Positions 14,939-22,862 of a stretch of DNA of 51,175 nucleotides are shown here, piece by piece; the stretch's first letter is position 1, and the number at the start of each line of letters is the position of its first letter. The notes under the pieces were generated by a model, which made no database searches, was not told the DNA's origin, and was given only the letters and a program-made list of their open reading frames with translations. The position numbers and the translations under genes are program-made. This stretch comes from Pseudomonas thermotolerans DSM 14292 (lineage in GTDB: Bacteria; Pseudomonadota; Gammaproteobacteria; Pseudomonadales; Pseudomonadaceae). The stretch covers positions 1 to 51,175 of the forward strand of contig NZ_KB822623.1 in NCBI RefSeq assembly GCF_000364625.1, written 5' to 3'.

Positions 14939-16081
14939 TCAGGCGGCATCCTGGCGCGGCAGACGGCGCTCGGCGACTTCCTTGAGGATGCTCAGGGATT
15001 CCGCGGACTCCCGATCGATGCGCCGGCGCAGCAGCAGGGCGTTGGCCAGGCGCATCAGCCAGCTGTCGAAGCTGTATTCCAGGGTTCGCACGAAGCGGGT
15101 GCCACCGGTGCACGGCTGGCACTCGTAAGTGAGCCGCAGCAGGCTCAGACCGTTGTCGCCACGGGCATGGGCTCGCCACAGGCGGCCGGGGACGTACTCG
15201 TCCACATCCCAGCTCAGGTGGCCGTCGCGGCCGCCGGCGTGAATGTCCTCCTCGAAGTGGCTGCCGGTCGGCAGCGGCCCGGCGGGGCCGTCCACGCGTA
15301 GGGAGGAGGGGTGCCATTCCGGCCAGCGGGTGGCCGAGGCGGCATAGGCCAGTACCTGTTCCGGTTGGCCGGCGATCTCGACCGTGTGGCGCATCAGGGT
15401 CATCGGGCGTTCCTCCTGTTGTCGTTGTTCTTGTGGGGGTTCCCAGTGCAGTGTGCCGTACAGCCAGTCGCTGAGCGGCAGGACCAGGTTGAAGTTGTGG
15501 GTCTGCATCAGGTCGCGGCGGTGGTGCAGCTCGTGCAGCCGGCGCATCTGGCGGATCCACGGCAGCCGGGTCAGCGGGTGGCTGGCGGGCAGGTGCTCGC
15601 AGGCGTGGAAGATTTCGTAGCTAAGGTAGCCGCCCAGCAGGGTGAGGGCGAACAACCCGGCAACGTTGCCATTGAGCTGCGCCAGTGGCCACCAGACGGC
15701 GAACAGCACCAGGCTGTAGAGCACGATCAGCCAGGCCGGGAAGAGAATCACCCGCCAGTCTCGGCTGGTCTCGTAGGGCATCCGACCGGCCACGAAGAAA
15801 CTGTGGTGGTCGCCGGTGTGGCGCTTGTAGAAGAGCGCGCCCAGGCGCTTCTTGCGATGCCCGAAGTTGCGGTGAACCTGGTATTCGCCCCAGTTGTAGA
15901 AGACTAGGGCCAGCGGCACCGTCAGCCATTCCAGAGGGCGGACCTGTTCCAGGGTGCTGGCGAATAAGACCAGGCAGGTCAGCCCGTAGGCAAGGACGAA
16001 GAGGGCGTGCAGCCAGGGGTTGTAGAACGGCGAGATGCCGGCCCGGTAGCGGGTGCGGAAGGCTTCCACGTCGTGGCTCAT
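14939..16081 (-). CDS. Fatty-acid-hydroxylase/sterol-desaturase-fold membrane protein fused to an SRPBCC domain
   Basis: 380 residues. Residues 1-about 215 are a di-iron membrane hydroxylase/desaturase with the histidine boxes HRNFGH (70-75), H88 with HH (92-93), HELHH (183-187) and H195, between hydrophobic helices. Residues about 227-380 are an SRPBCC (polyketide cyclase/START-like) domain: EIAGQPEQVLAYAASATRWP, then DVDEYVPGRLWRAHARGDNG. The start at 16081 has GGAGG 8 bases upstream, better than the longer frame. An internal ATG at 15403 with its own AGGAGGA site begins exactly at the SRPBCC domain. The gene is divergent from a LysR gene 92 bases away, which probably controls it. The substrate is unknown. 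Confidence 0.83.
   Translation of the reverse strand: MSHDVEAFRTRYRAGISPFYNPWLHALFVLAYGLTCLVLFASTLEQVRPLEWLTVPLALVFYNWGEYQVHRNFGHRKKRLGALFYKRHTGDHHSFFVAGRMPYETSRDWRVILFPAWLIVLYSLVLFAVWWPLAQLNGNVAGLFALTLLGGYLSYEIFHACEHLPASHPLTRLPWIRQMRRLHELHHRRDLMQTHNFNLVLPLSDWLYGTLHWEPPQEQRQQEERPMTLMRHTVEIAGQPEQVLAYAASATRWPEWHPSSLRVDGPAGPLPTGSHFEEDIHAGGRDGHLSWDVDEYVPGRLWRAHARGDNGLSLLRLTYECQPCTGGTRFVRTLEYSFDSWLMRLANALLLRRRIDRESAESLSILKEVAERRLPRQDAA
15401..15417 (-). promoter_or_regulatory. Internal ribosome-binding site and start codon inside the desaturase-SRPBCC gene
   Basis: AGGAGGA (reverse of 15411-15417) lies 7-8 bases before an in-frame ATG (15403-15401) at the domain junction. Translation from here would yield a free SRPBCC protein of 154 residues. 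Confidence 0.6.
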
Positions 16082-16173
16082 GACCGCGGCCTCCATGGGT
16101 TCTTGTCGATTTGACAGCAGTCTAGTGGCGGAAGAATTATTGGTGAAATGGATATTCATGATGAGCTTTATTC

Positions 16174-17091
16174 ATGCCCGTTAATCTGCGCACCCTGGAC
16201 CTTAACCTGCTGCTGGTTTTCGACGCCCTGATGCAGGAGCAGAACCTGTCCCGCACCGCGCAGCGCCTGCACCTGAGCCAGCCGGCGGTGAGCAATGCCC
16301 TGGCGCGGTTGCGCGCGCAGCTGGGCGAGCCGCTGTTCGTCCGCACCGCCCGCGGCATGTCGCCGACGCCGCAGGCCCAGGCGCTTTACGAACCGGTACG
16401 CCAGGCCCTGCACCTGCTGCGTCTCGGCCTGGACGCCCGGGAGGCCTTCGATCCGGCGGGCGAGCACCTGTTCCGCCTGTCGATGAACGACTACGCCCAG
16501 GCCATCCTGCTGCCGAGCCTGCTGGCCCGCCTCTCCGAACATGCGCCGCGCACCGTGTTGACCGTGCAGGGCGATGACGCCGAGACCCTGACCAGGCGGC
16601 TGGCTGGCGGCGAGCTGGACCTGGCGATTGACTACCTGTATTTCGACGATGACCAGTTGTGTTACCAGCCGCTGCTGACCGAACAACTGGTGGTGATCGG
16701 CCGCGCTGGGCATCCGGCCTTTGCCGGTGGCCTCGACCTGGACGGCTACCAGCGTAGCCAGCACGTCTCCATCCTGCCCCGGGCGGGGCGCGGCTCGCCG
16801 CTGGAGATCGTCCTCGGCTCGGCCAAGGTACGCCGCCAGACGCAGCTGCACGTGCCGCACTACCTGACTATTCCACCGATCGTGGCGCGCTCCGAGCTGC
16901 TCGGCACGGTGCCGCGCCGGCTGGCCGAGCAGTTCGCCCCCGTCTACGCGCTGGAGGTGGCGCCTTTGCCCGTGGAAATGCCGGACGTGCAGGTCAGTCT
17001 GATCTGGCACCGTCAGCAGGAGCTGTCGCCAGGACTGCGCTGGCTGCGCGAGCGAATAGGCCAGGTCTGCACGAGCCTGGCCGTGGGCTGA
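16174..17091 (+). CDS. LysR-family transcriptional regulator
   Basis: 305 residues. The N-terminal winged helix-turn-helix (LNLLLVFDALMQEQNLSRTA...SQPAVSNALARLRAQLGEPLF) is followed by a LysR substrate-binding domain. It is of the NodD/NahR/SyrM-like subgroup (ILLPSLLARLSEHAPRTVL, DYLYFDDDQLCYQPL). It is divergent from the desaturase-fold gene. The direct repeat TATTCATG (16153-16160 and 16169-16176) lies in the shared promoter and overlaps its own start codon, so it may autoregulate. Its effector is unknown. Confidence 0.9.
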   Translation: MPVNLRTLDLNLLLVFDALMQEQNLSRTAQRLHLSQPAVSNALARLRAQLGEPLFVRTARGMSPTPQAQALYEPVRQALHLLRLGLDAREAFDPAGEHLFRLSMNDYAQAILLPSLLARLSEHAPRTVLTVQGDDAETLTRRLAGGELDLAIDYLYFDDDQLCYQPLLTEQLVVIGRAGHPAFAGGLDLDGYQRSQHVSILPRAGRGSPLEIVLGSAKVRRQTQLHVPHYLTIPPIVARSELLGTVPRRLAEQFAPVYALEVAPLPVEMPDVQVSLIWHRQQELSPGLRWLRERIGQVCTSLAVG

Positions 17092-17106
17092 GATTGGGAG
17101 CGGGGC

Positions 17107-17517
17107 TCAGTGCTTGCTGCTGTCCGCCGGCAGGGCGAGCAGCTGCTTCTCCTGGTTCCAGTCGAAGACTTCGCCCTGCTGTTCGGCCTGGTAGCGGCGC
17201 TCGTCGAGGGTCTGGTACAGCTCGATCTCCTCGTCGGGCATGAAGTGCAGGCAGTCACCGCCGAAGAACCACAGCAGGTCGCGGGGGATCAGGTGGGCGA
17301 TCTGCGGGTAGCGGTGGAAGATCTGGCTGATCAGGTCCTGGCCGAGGAACAGGTTGCCCTCGGTGTCTTCCGGCAGGTTGTCGAGCAGCTCGTCGAAGCG
17401 TTCGAGGAACAGGGCGTGGTTTTCGTCCTCCACCTGCTCGGCCTCGCTGAGGGCGACCAGGATGCCGCGCAGGTGTTTGAGCAGGGCGAGGTGGTGGTCG
17501 AGGTAGCTGCTGGCCAT
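17107..17517 (-). CDS. PA2817-family conserved protein
   Basis: 136 residues, acidic and soluble (MASSYLDHHLALLKHLRG...). It matches the Pseudomonas family I know as PA2817 and lies next to the fadE-type gene as it does in PAO1. The segment NLFLGQDLISQIFHRYPQIAHLIPRDLLWFFGGDCLHFMPDEEI is the recognisable core. No catalytic motif is seen. The start at 17517 has an AGGACT site. Function unknown. Confidence 0.8.
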   Translation of the reverse strand: MASSYLDHHLALLKHLRGILVALSEAEQVEDENHALFLERFDELLDNLPEDTEGNLFLGQDLISQIFHRYPQIAHLIPRDLLWFFGGDCLHFMPDEEIELYQTLDERRYQAEQQGEVFDWNQEKQLLALPADSSKH

Positions 17518-17587
17518 GGGGGGGGAGTCCTGAAAGCGGAAAATAGGCGCGGAGTATAAGGCAGCTGCGCCTCAGGGTGCGAATCGG

Positions 17588-17620
17588 GCGCCCCTCTCCG
17601 CGGCCTCGGGAGAGGGGCGC
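17588..17620. repeat. REP-like palindrome, copy 4
   Basis: GCGCCCCTCTCC (17588-17599) and GGAGAGGGGCGC (17609-17620) form a perfect 12-bp stem just downstream of the fadE-type gene. It has no T-run, so it is a palindromic repeat rather than a standard terminator, although it may protect the 3' end of the message. Confidence 0.75.
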
Positions 17621-17633
17621 TGCATCGGCCGGC

Positions 17634-20081
17634 TCAGCGCACCCGACCGGCAGGGAGGAGCAGCTCCTCCTTGGCGAAGTCGTCCACGTCGATCACCCGG
17701 CGGCGCGCCGCCTCGGCGCTACGCAGCTTGTCGGCTTCCTCTTCGCTGAGGATGCCCGCCGCCTGGGCGGCGTCGATCTCCGACTGACCGGGTGCCGGGC
17801 GGCATTCGCCGCTCTTCAGCGCCTGCTGCAGCTTGCGGCGCTCCTCGCGGCAGGCATCGAGCAGCGTTACGGCCTGCTGCAGGGCGCCGACCGGGTCCTG
17901 CTCATCGTGTGGCCGGTAGCAGCCCTCGAGCAGCGCCTCCAGGGCCGGGTCGCCGTCGTCGCGGCCGAGCAGGGCGGCGACTTCCGCATCCAGGGCATCG
18001 GACGGGCCGCTGTGGCGGCGCCCCAGGGGGAACACCAGCACGCGCAGCAGGCAGCCGAGGGCCTTGTTGGGGAAGTTGCGCAGCAGCCCGTCGAGGGCGC
18101 TTTCGGCCTTCTCCAGGCATTCCTCCAGGGCCCAGCGCAGCAGCGGGCGCAGGTGGTCGGGGTTGCCCAGGTCGTGGTAGCGCTTGAGCGCCGCCGAGGC
18201 CAGGTAGAGATAGCTGAGCGCATCGCCGAGGCGCGCCGAGAGGCGTTCGCGGCGCTTCAGCTCGCCGCCGAGCAGCAGCATGCTGAAGTCGGCGAGCAGG
18301 GCGAAGGCCGCGGCCAGGCGGTTGAGGGCGCGGAAGTAGGGGCGGCTGAGCAGATCGCCGGGCACGTCGCCCAGCAGCCCCAGGCTCAGCCCGTACAACA
18401 GGCTGCTGGCGGCGTTGCCGATGGCGAAGCCGGCGTGCCTGAGCAGCAGCGCATCGAATTCCACCAGGGCCTGATCGTGATCCTCACGGCTGGCCAGGGC
18501 CATTTCCCTGAGCACGAAGGGGTGGCAGCGGATCGCCCCCTGGCCGAAGATCATCAGGTTGCGCGAAAGGATATTGGCGCCTTCCACGGTGATCGAGATG
18601 GGCGCGGTCTGCCAGGCGCGGCCCAGGTAGTTGTTGGGCCCGAGGACGATGCCCTTGCCGCCGTGCACGTCCATGGCGTGGCCGATGCAGGCGCGGCCGC
18701 GCTCGGTGAGGTGGTACTTGAGGATCGCCGAGAGCACCGAGGGCTTCTCGCCGAGGTCCACGGCCCGGGCGGTGAGGATGCGTGCGCAATCCATCAGCCA
18801 GGTGCTGCCGCCGATCTGGGCCAGGGCTTCCTGGATGCCCTCGAAGGCGTTCAGCGGCACGTTGAACTGCTCGCGGACGCGCGCGTAGCGGCCGGTCACC
18901 AGGCTGCAGTACTTGGCCGCCCCGGTGCCGCCAGCGGGCAGGGAGATGGCGCGCCCCACCGACAGGCAGTTCATCAGCATCATCCAGCCCTTGCCCAGGT
19001 AGTCGCGGCCGCCGATCAGGTAGTCGAGGGGCACGAACACGTTGCGACCGCGATTCGGGCCATTCATGAAGGCGGCACCGAGCGGCAGGTGGCGGCGGCC
19101 GATCTCCACCCCGGGGGTGTCGGTGGGGATCAGCGCCAGGCTGATGCCGAGATCCTCTCGGTCGCCGAGCAGGTGATCGGGGTCATAGGCCTTGAAGGCC
19201 AGGCCGAGCAGGGTGGCCACCGGGCCGAGGGTGATGTAGCGCTTCTCCCAGTTCAGGCGCAGGCCGATGACTTCCTCGCCGTTCCACTGGCCCTTGCAGA
19301 CGATCCCTGTGTCCGGCATGGCGCCGGCGTCGGAACCGGCCAGCGGGCCGGTGAGGGCGAAGCAGGGTATCTCCTCGCCGCGGGCCAGACGCGGCAGGTA
19401 GTGGTTGCGCTGCGCCTCGGTGCCGTAGTGCAGCAGCAACTCGGCGGGGCCGAGGGAATTGGGCACCATCACCGTGGAGGCCAGGTCGCCGCAGCGGGTG
19501 GCCAGCTTCATCGCCACCTGGGAGTGGGCGTAGGCGGAGAAGCCCTTGCCGCCGTACTCCTTGGGAATGATCAGGGCGAAGAAACCATTGTCCTTGATGA
19601 ACTGCCAGGCCTGTTCCGGCAGGTCGAGCTGCTGGCCCACTTGCCAGTCGGAGACCATGGAGCACAGCTCCTCCACGGGGCCGTCGAGGAAGGCTCGCTC
19701 CTCTTCACTGAGCTGCGCCGGCGGGTAGCCGAGCAACTGGTTCCAGTCCGGCCGGCCGCTGAACAGCTCGCCGTCCCACCATACGGTGCCCGCCTCAATG
19801 GCCTCGCGCTCGGTGTCCGACATGGGCGGCAGCACCTTGCGGAACCAGGTGAACAGCGGGGCGGTGATCAACTGACGGCGCCAGTCGTGCAGCAACAGGG
19901 GCGCGGCCACCACCACCAGCAGCACCCAGAAGATCAGCTGCAGCCAGGTGGGCACCGGACTGAACAGGGCCATGGCAACCAGGTAGACAGCTACCGCACC
20001 CAGCGCGTGGAGTGCGGCAAAGCGGCGGTGGGCCAGCCAGAGCACGCCAAGGAACAGAACCAGCAACCAGATGAACGGCAT
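17634..20081 (-). CDS. fadE: Acyl-CoA dehydrogenase, FadE type
   Basis: 815 residues, close to E. coli FadE (814). Two N-terminal membrane helices (about 3-40 and 45-65) precede the acyl-CoA dehydrogenase core, with FALTGPLAGSDAGAM at the FAD-binding loop and the C-terminal DUF1974 region of FadE. It catalyses the first step of fatty-acid beta-oxidation at the membrane. The start at 20081 has GGAGGATTCCC upstream and replaces a longer frame reaching 20312. Pseudomonads carry several FadE paralogues, so chain-length preference cannot be given. It lies beside the PA2817-family gene as in PAO1. Confidence 0.92.
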   Translation of the reverse strand: MPFIWLLVLFLGVLWLAHRRFAALHALGAVAVYLVAMALFSPVPTWLQLIFWVLLVVVAAPLLLHDWRRQLITAPLFTWFRKVLPPMSDTEREAIEAGTVWWDGELFSGRPDWNQLLGYPPAQLSEEERAFLDGPVEELCSMVSDWQVGQQLDLPEQAWQFIKDNGFFALIIPKEYGGKGFSAYAHSQVAMKLATRCGDLASTVMVPNSLGPAELLLHYGTEAQRNHYLPRLARGEEIPCFALTGPLAGSDAGAMPDTGIVCKGQWNGEEVIGLRLNWEKRYITLGPVATLLGLAFKAYDPDHLLGDREDLGISLALIPTDTPGVEIGRRHLPLGAAFMNGPNRGRNVFVPLDYLIGGRDYLGKGWMMLMNCLSVGRAISLPAGGTGAAKYCSLVTGRYARVREQFNVPLNAFEGIQEALAQIGGSTWLMDCARILTARAVDLGEKPSVLSAILKYHLTERGRACIGHAMDVHGGKGIVLGPNNYLGRAWQTAPISITVEGANILSRNLMIFGQGAIRCHPFVLREMALASREDHDQALVEFDALLLRHAGFAIGNAASSLLYGLSLGLLGDVPGDLLSRPYFRALNRLAAAFALLADFSMLLLGGELKRRERLSARLGDALSYLYLASAALKRYHDLGNPDHLRPLLRWALEECLEKAESALDGLLRNFPNKALGCLLRVLVFPLGRRHSGPSDALDAEVAALLGRDDGDPALEALLEGCYRPHDEQDPVGALQQAVTLLDACREERRKLQQALKSGECRPAPGQSEIDAAQAAGILSEEEADKLRSAEAARRRVIDVDDFAKEELLLPAGRVR

Positions 20082-20223
20082 GGGAATCCTCCATGGATGG
20101 GTTGGTCGGTCCACCAACAGCATAGAACCAGATGGCGGCATGGGCGGCGAGCTTGGCGGAAACGTCGTCGGCGCAGCCGTGGCCGGCTGGCTAGACTGGC
20201 CGCCGAAGTCGAGGAATGCAGCC

Positions 20224-20898
20224 ATGCGCGAGTACCTGCAACCCGGTCGCTTCATCGACAGCGACCACCCGGCGGTGATCGCCTTCGCCGAGGCGCACCG
20301 CGGCCCGGGCAACGATCCGCTGGAGCAGGCGGTCAGCCTCTACTACGCGGTGCGCGACGGCATCCGCTACAACCCCTACAGCTTCAGCTGCGACCCGCAG
20401 ACCCTGACGGCCAGCTACGCGCTCGCAGCCGGCGAGTCCTACTGCGTGCCCAAGGCCCTGCTGCTGGCCGCCTGCGCACGGCATTGCGGGATTCCCGCGC
20501 GCATCGGCCTGGCCGACGTGCGCAACCACTTGGCCACGCCGCGCCTGCTGGCCCTGCTGCGCAGCGAGGTGTTCGCCATGCACGGCTACACCGAGCTGTA
20601 CCTGTGCGGGCGTTGGGTGAAGGCCACTCCGGCGTTCAACCGCGAGCTGTGCCGCGCTTTCCGCGTCGCGCCCCTGGAGTTCGACGGCCTGGCCGACAGC
20701 GTGTTCCATCCCTACAACCAGCGTGGCGAGCGCTACATGGAGTACCTGGCCGACCACGGCCAGTTCGCCGATCTGCCGCTGGAGCTGTTCTTCGGCCACC
20801 TGGCGCACTGCTACCCGCACCTGTTCGCCGCCGGTACCGCCTTCCTGCTCGAAGGGGACCTGCAGGCGGAAGCACAGATGAGCCGTATCGATAGTTGA
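20224..20898 (+). CDS. Transglutaminase-like cysteine protease-fold protein
   Basis: 224 residues. The catalytic Cys lies in AGESYCVPKALLLAACARHCGIPAR. The His segment is HGYTELYLCGRWVKATPAFN. The Asp position of the usual Cys-His-Asp triad appears to be within KATPAFN, and no Asp is seen there. It starts at 20224, not at the frame's first ATG, because the family begins close to MREYLQPGRFIDSDHP. It is divergent from fadE by 142 bases. These bacterial transglutaminase-like proteins are mostly uncharacterised; substrate unknown. Confidence 0.82.
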   Translation: MREYLQPGRFIDSDHPAVIAFAEAHRGPGNDPLEQAVSLYYAVRDGIRYNPYSFSCDPQTLTASYALAAGESYCVPKALLLAACARHCGIPARIGLADVRNHLATPRLLALLRSEVFAMHGYTELYLCGRWVKATPAFNRELCRAFRVAPLEFDGLADSVFHPYNQRGERYMEYLADHGQFADLPLELFFGHLAHCYPHLFAAGTAFLLEGDLQAEAQMSRIDS

Positions 20899-21072
20899 TA
20901 TCGGGATTCACGGCTTTTTTCCCGTGTCACAGCTGGTAGGGTGCAGGGTAGCGAGTTGTCGGCTGCGAACCCGGAGTGGCCCCGTGATTGCGAAATGCCG
21001 GCGACAACGGTTGCAATTGACCGTTCCAACCCTTATCTAGGGCCACTTCCTTATGTTGAGTACCTGCCAGTC

Positions 21073-22005
21073 ATGAGTTCCGCCCTATCCATCCGGCAGC
21101 TGACCAAGATCTACGGCAACGGCTTCCAGGCCCTGCACGGCATCGACCTGGAGGTCGCCGAAGGCGATTTCTTCGCCCTGCTCGGCCCCAACGGCGCCGG
21201 CAAGTCCACCACCATCGGCATCCTCTCCACCCTGGTGAACAAGACCAGCGGCAGCGTGGAGGTGTTCGGCCACGACCTGGATCGCGAGCCCTACGCGCTC
21301 AAGCGCTGTCTGGGTGTGGTGCCCCAGGAGTTCAACTTCAACCAGTTCGAGAAGGTCCTCGACATCGTCGTCACCCAGGCCGGCTACTACGGGATTCCCG
21401 CCCGCCTGGCCAAGGAGCGCGCCGAGCTCTACCTGACCCAGCTGGGCTTGTGGGAGAAGCGCAATGCCGCTTCCCGTGAGCTGTCCGGGGGCATGAAGCG
21501 CCGCCTGATGATCGCCCGCGCGCTGATCCACCAGCCGCGCCTGCTGATCCTCGACGAGCCCACCGCCGGGGTGGACATCGAGCTGCGTCGCTCCATGTGG
21601 AGCTTCCTCACCGAGCTGAACCAGCAGGGCATCACCATCATCCTCACCACCCACTACCTGGAGGAGGCCGAGCAGCTCTGCCGCAACATCGCGATCATCG
21701 ACCACGGGCGGATCGTCGAGCATTCGAGCATGAAGGAGCTACTGATGAAGCTCCACGTGGAGACCTTCCTCCTCGACCTACGTGATCCGCTGCGGGTGGC
21801 GCCTCAGCTCAACGGCTACCCGGCGCGGCTGATCGACAACCACACCCTGGAAGTGCAGGTGGAGAAGAACCTCGGCCTCAACGGGCTGTTCACCCAGCTG
21901 GCCGGCCACGGCATCCAGGTGTTGAGCCTGCGCAACAAGACCAACCGTCTGGAGGAGCTGTTCGTGTCCCTGGTCGAGAAGAATCTGACGAAGGTGGCGG
22001 TATGA
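21073..22005 (+). CDS. ABC transporter ATP-binding protein
   Basis: 310 residues. Walker A GPNGAGKS (38-45), signature LSGGMKRR, Walker B LLILDEPTAGVD, and the H-loop in TTHYLEEAEQLC. It pairs with the permease that follows and overlaps it by 4 bases (ATGA), which suggests tight co-translation. The architecture (soluble ATPase plus a separate ABC-2 permease) is that of drug/lipid/polysaccharide exporters. I recall the same pair as PA2812-PA2811 in PAO1. The start at 21073 (MSSALSIRQLTKIYG) is chosen over an upstream frame. Confidence 0.93.
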   Translation: MSSALSIRQLTKIYGNGFQALHGIDLEVAEGDFFALLGPNGAGKSTTIGILSTLVNKTSGSVEVFGHDLDREPYALKRCLGVVPQEFNFNQFEKVLDIVVTQAGYYGIPARLAKERAELYLTQLGLWEKRNAASRELSGGMKRRLMIARALIHQPRLLILDEPTAGVDIELRRSMWSFLTELNQQGITIILTTHYLEEAEQLCRNIAIIDHGRIVEHSSMKELLMKLHVETFLLDLRDPLRVAPQLNGYPARLIDNHTLEVQVEKNLGLNGLFTQLAGHGIQVLSLRNKTNRLEELFVSLVEKNLTKVAV

Positions 22006-22796
22006 GGCGGGAATTCGCGCAATCCGAACTGGCCGCCAACTGGATCGCCCTGAAGACCATCGTGCACCGCGAGGTGCGCCGCTTCCTGCGTATCTGGCCG
22101 CAGACCCTGCTGCCGCCGGCGATCACCATGGTTCTGTACTTCGTGATCTTCGGCAACCTGATCGGCCGGCAGATCGGCGACATGGGCGGCTTCAGCTACA
22201 TGGACTACATCGTCCCGGGGCTGATCATGATGTCGGTGATCACCAACGCCTACGGCAACGTGGTGTCCAGCTTCTTCGGCAGCAAGTTCCAGCGCAACGT
22301 CGAGGAGCTGCTGGTCTCACCGGTGTCGGCGCACACCATCCTGCTCGGCTACACCATCGGCGGCGTGCTGCGCGGCCTGGCGGTGGGGCTGATCGTCACC
22401 GTGCTGTCGCTGTTCTTCACCAGGCTGCAGGTGCACCACCTGGGGGTGACCGTGGTGGTGGTGCTGCTGACCGCCACCATCTTCTCCCTGGGCGGCTTCA
22501 TCAACGCGGTGTTCGCCCGCAACTTCGACGACATCTCGATCATCCCGACCTTCGTGCTGACCCCGCTGACCTACCTGGGCGGGGTGTTCTACTCGATCAG
22601 CATGCTGCCGCCGTTCTGGCAGACGGTGTCGCTGGCCAACCCCATCCTGCACATGGTCAACGCCTTCCGCTACGGCATTCTCGGCGTGTCGGACATCCGC
22701 ATCGGCGTGGCGATCGCCTTCATGCTGGTGGCCAGCGCGGTGCTCTACGCCATCTGCATCCGGCTGCTGGTCAGCGGCCGCGGCATGCGCCAGTAG
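22002..22796 (+). CDS. ABC-2 type transporter permease
   Basis: 264 residues with about six membrane helices. The ABC-2 motif PLTYLGGVFYSISMLPPFWQ is followed by NPILHMVNAFRYGILGVSD. The start codon overlaps the stop of the ATPase gene. Together they form an exporter whose substrate cannot be read from sequence. Confidence 0.93.
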   Translation: MRREFAQSELAANWIALKTIVHREVRRFLRIWPQTLLPPAITMVLYFVIFGNLIGRQIGDMGGFSYMDYIVPGLIMMSVITNAYGNVVSSFFGSKFQRNVEELLVSPVSAHTILLGYTIGGVLRGLAVGLIVTVLSLFFTRLQVHHLGVTVVVVLLTATIFSLGGFINAVFARNFDDISIIPTFVLTPLTYLGGVFYSISMLPPFWQTVSLANPILHMVNAFRYGILGVSDIRIGVAIAFMLVASAVLYAICIRLLVSGRGMRQ

Positions 22797-22862
22797 CGGC
22801 GCCGATCGGCAGGGTGGGGCGCGCCCACCCTGTTGCCGCCCGGGTCGGCAGCGCCGACCGCA

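Noticed and set aside
21017..21038. TTGACC ... TTATCT as a promoter for the ABC exporter
   Set aside because: The spacing is only about 10 bases, too short for a sigma-70 promoter.
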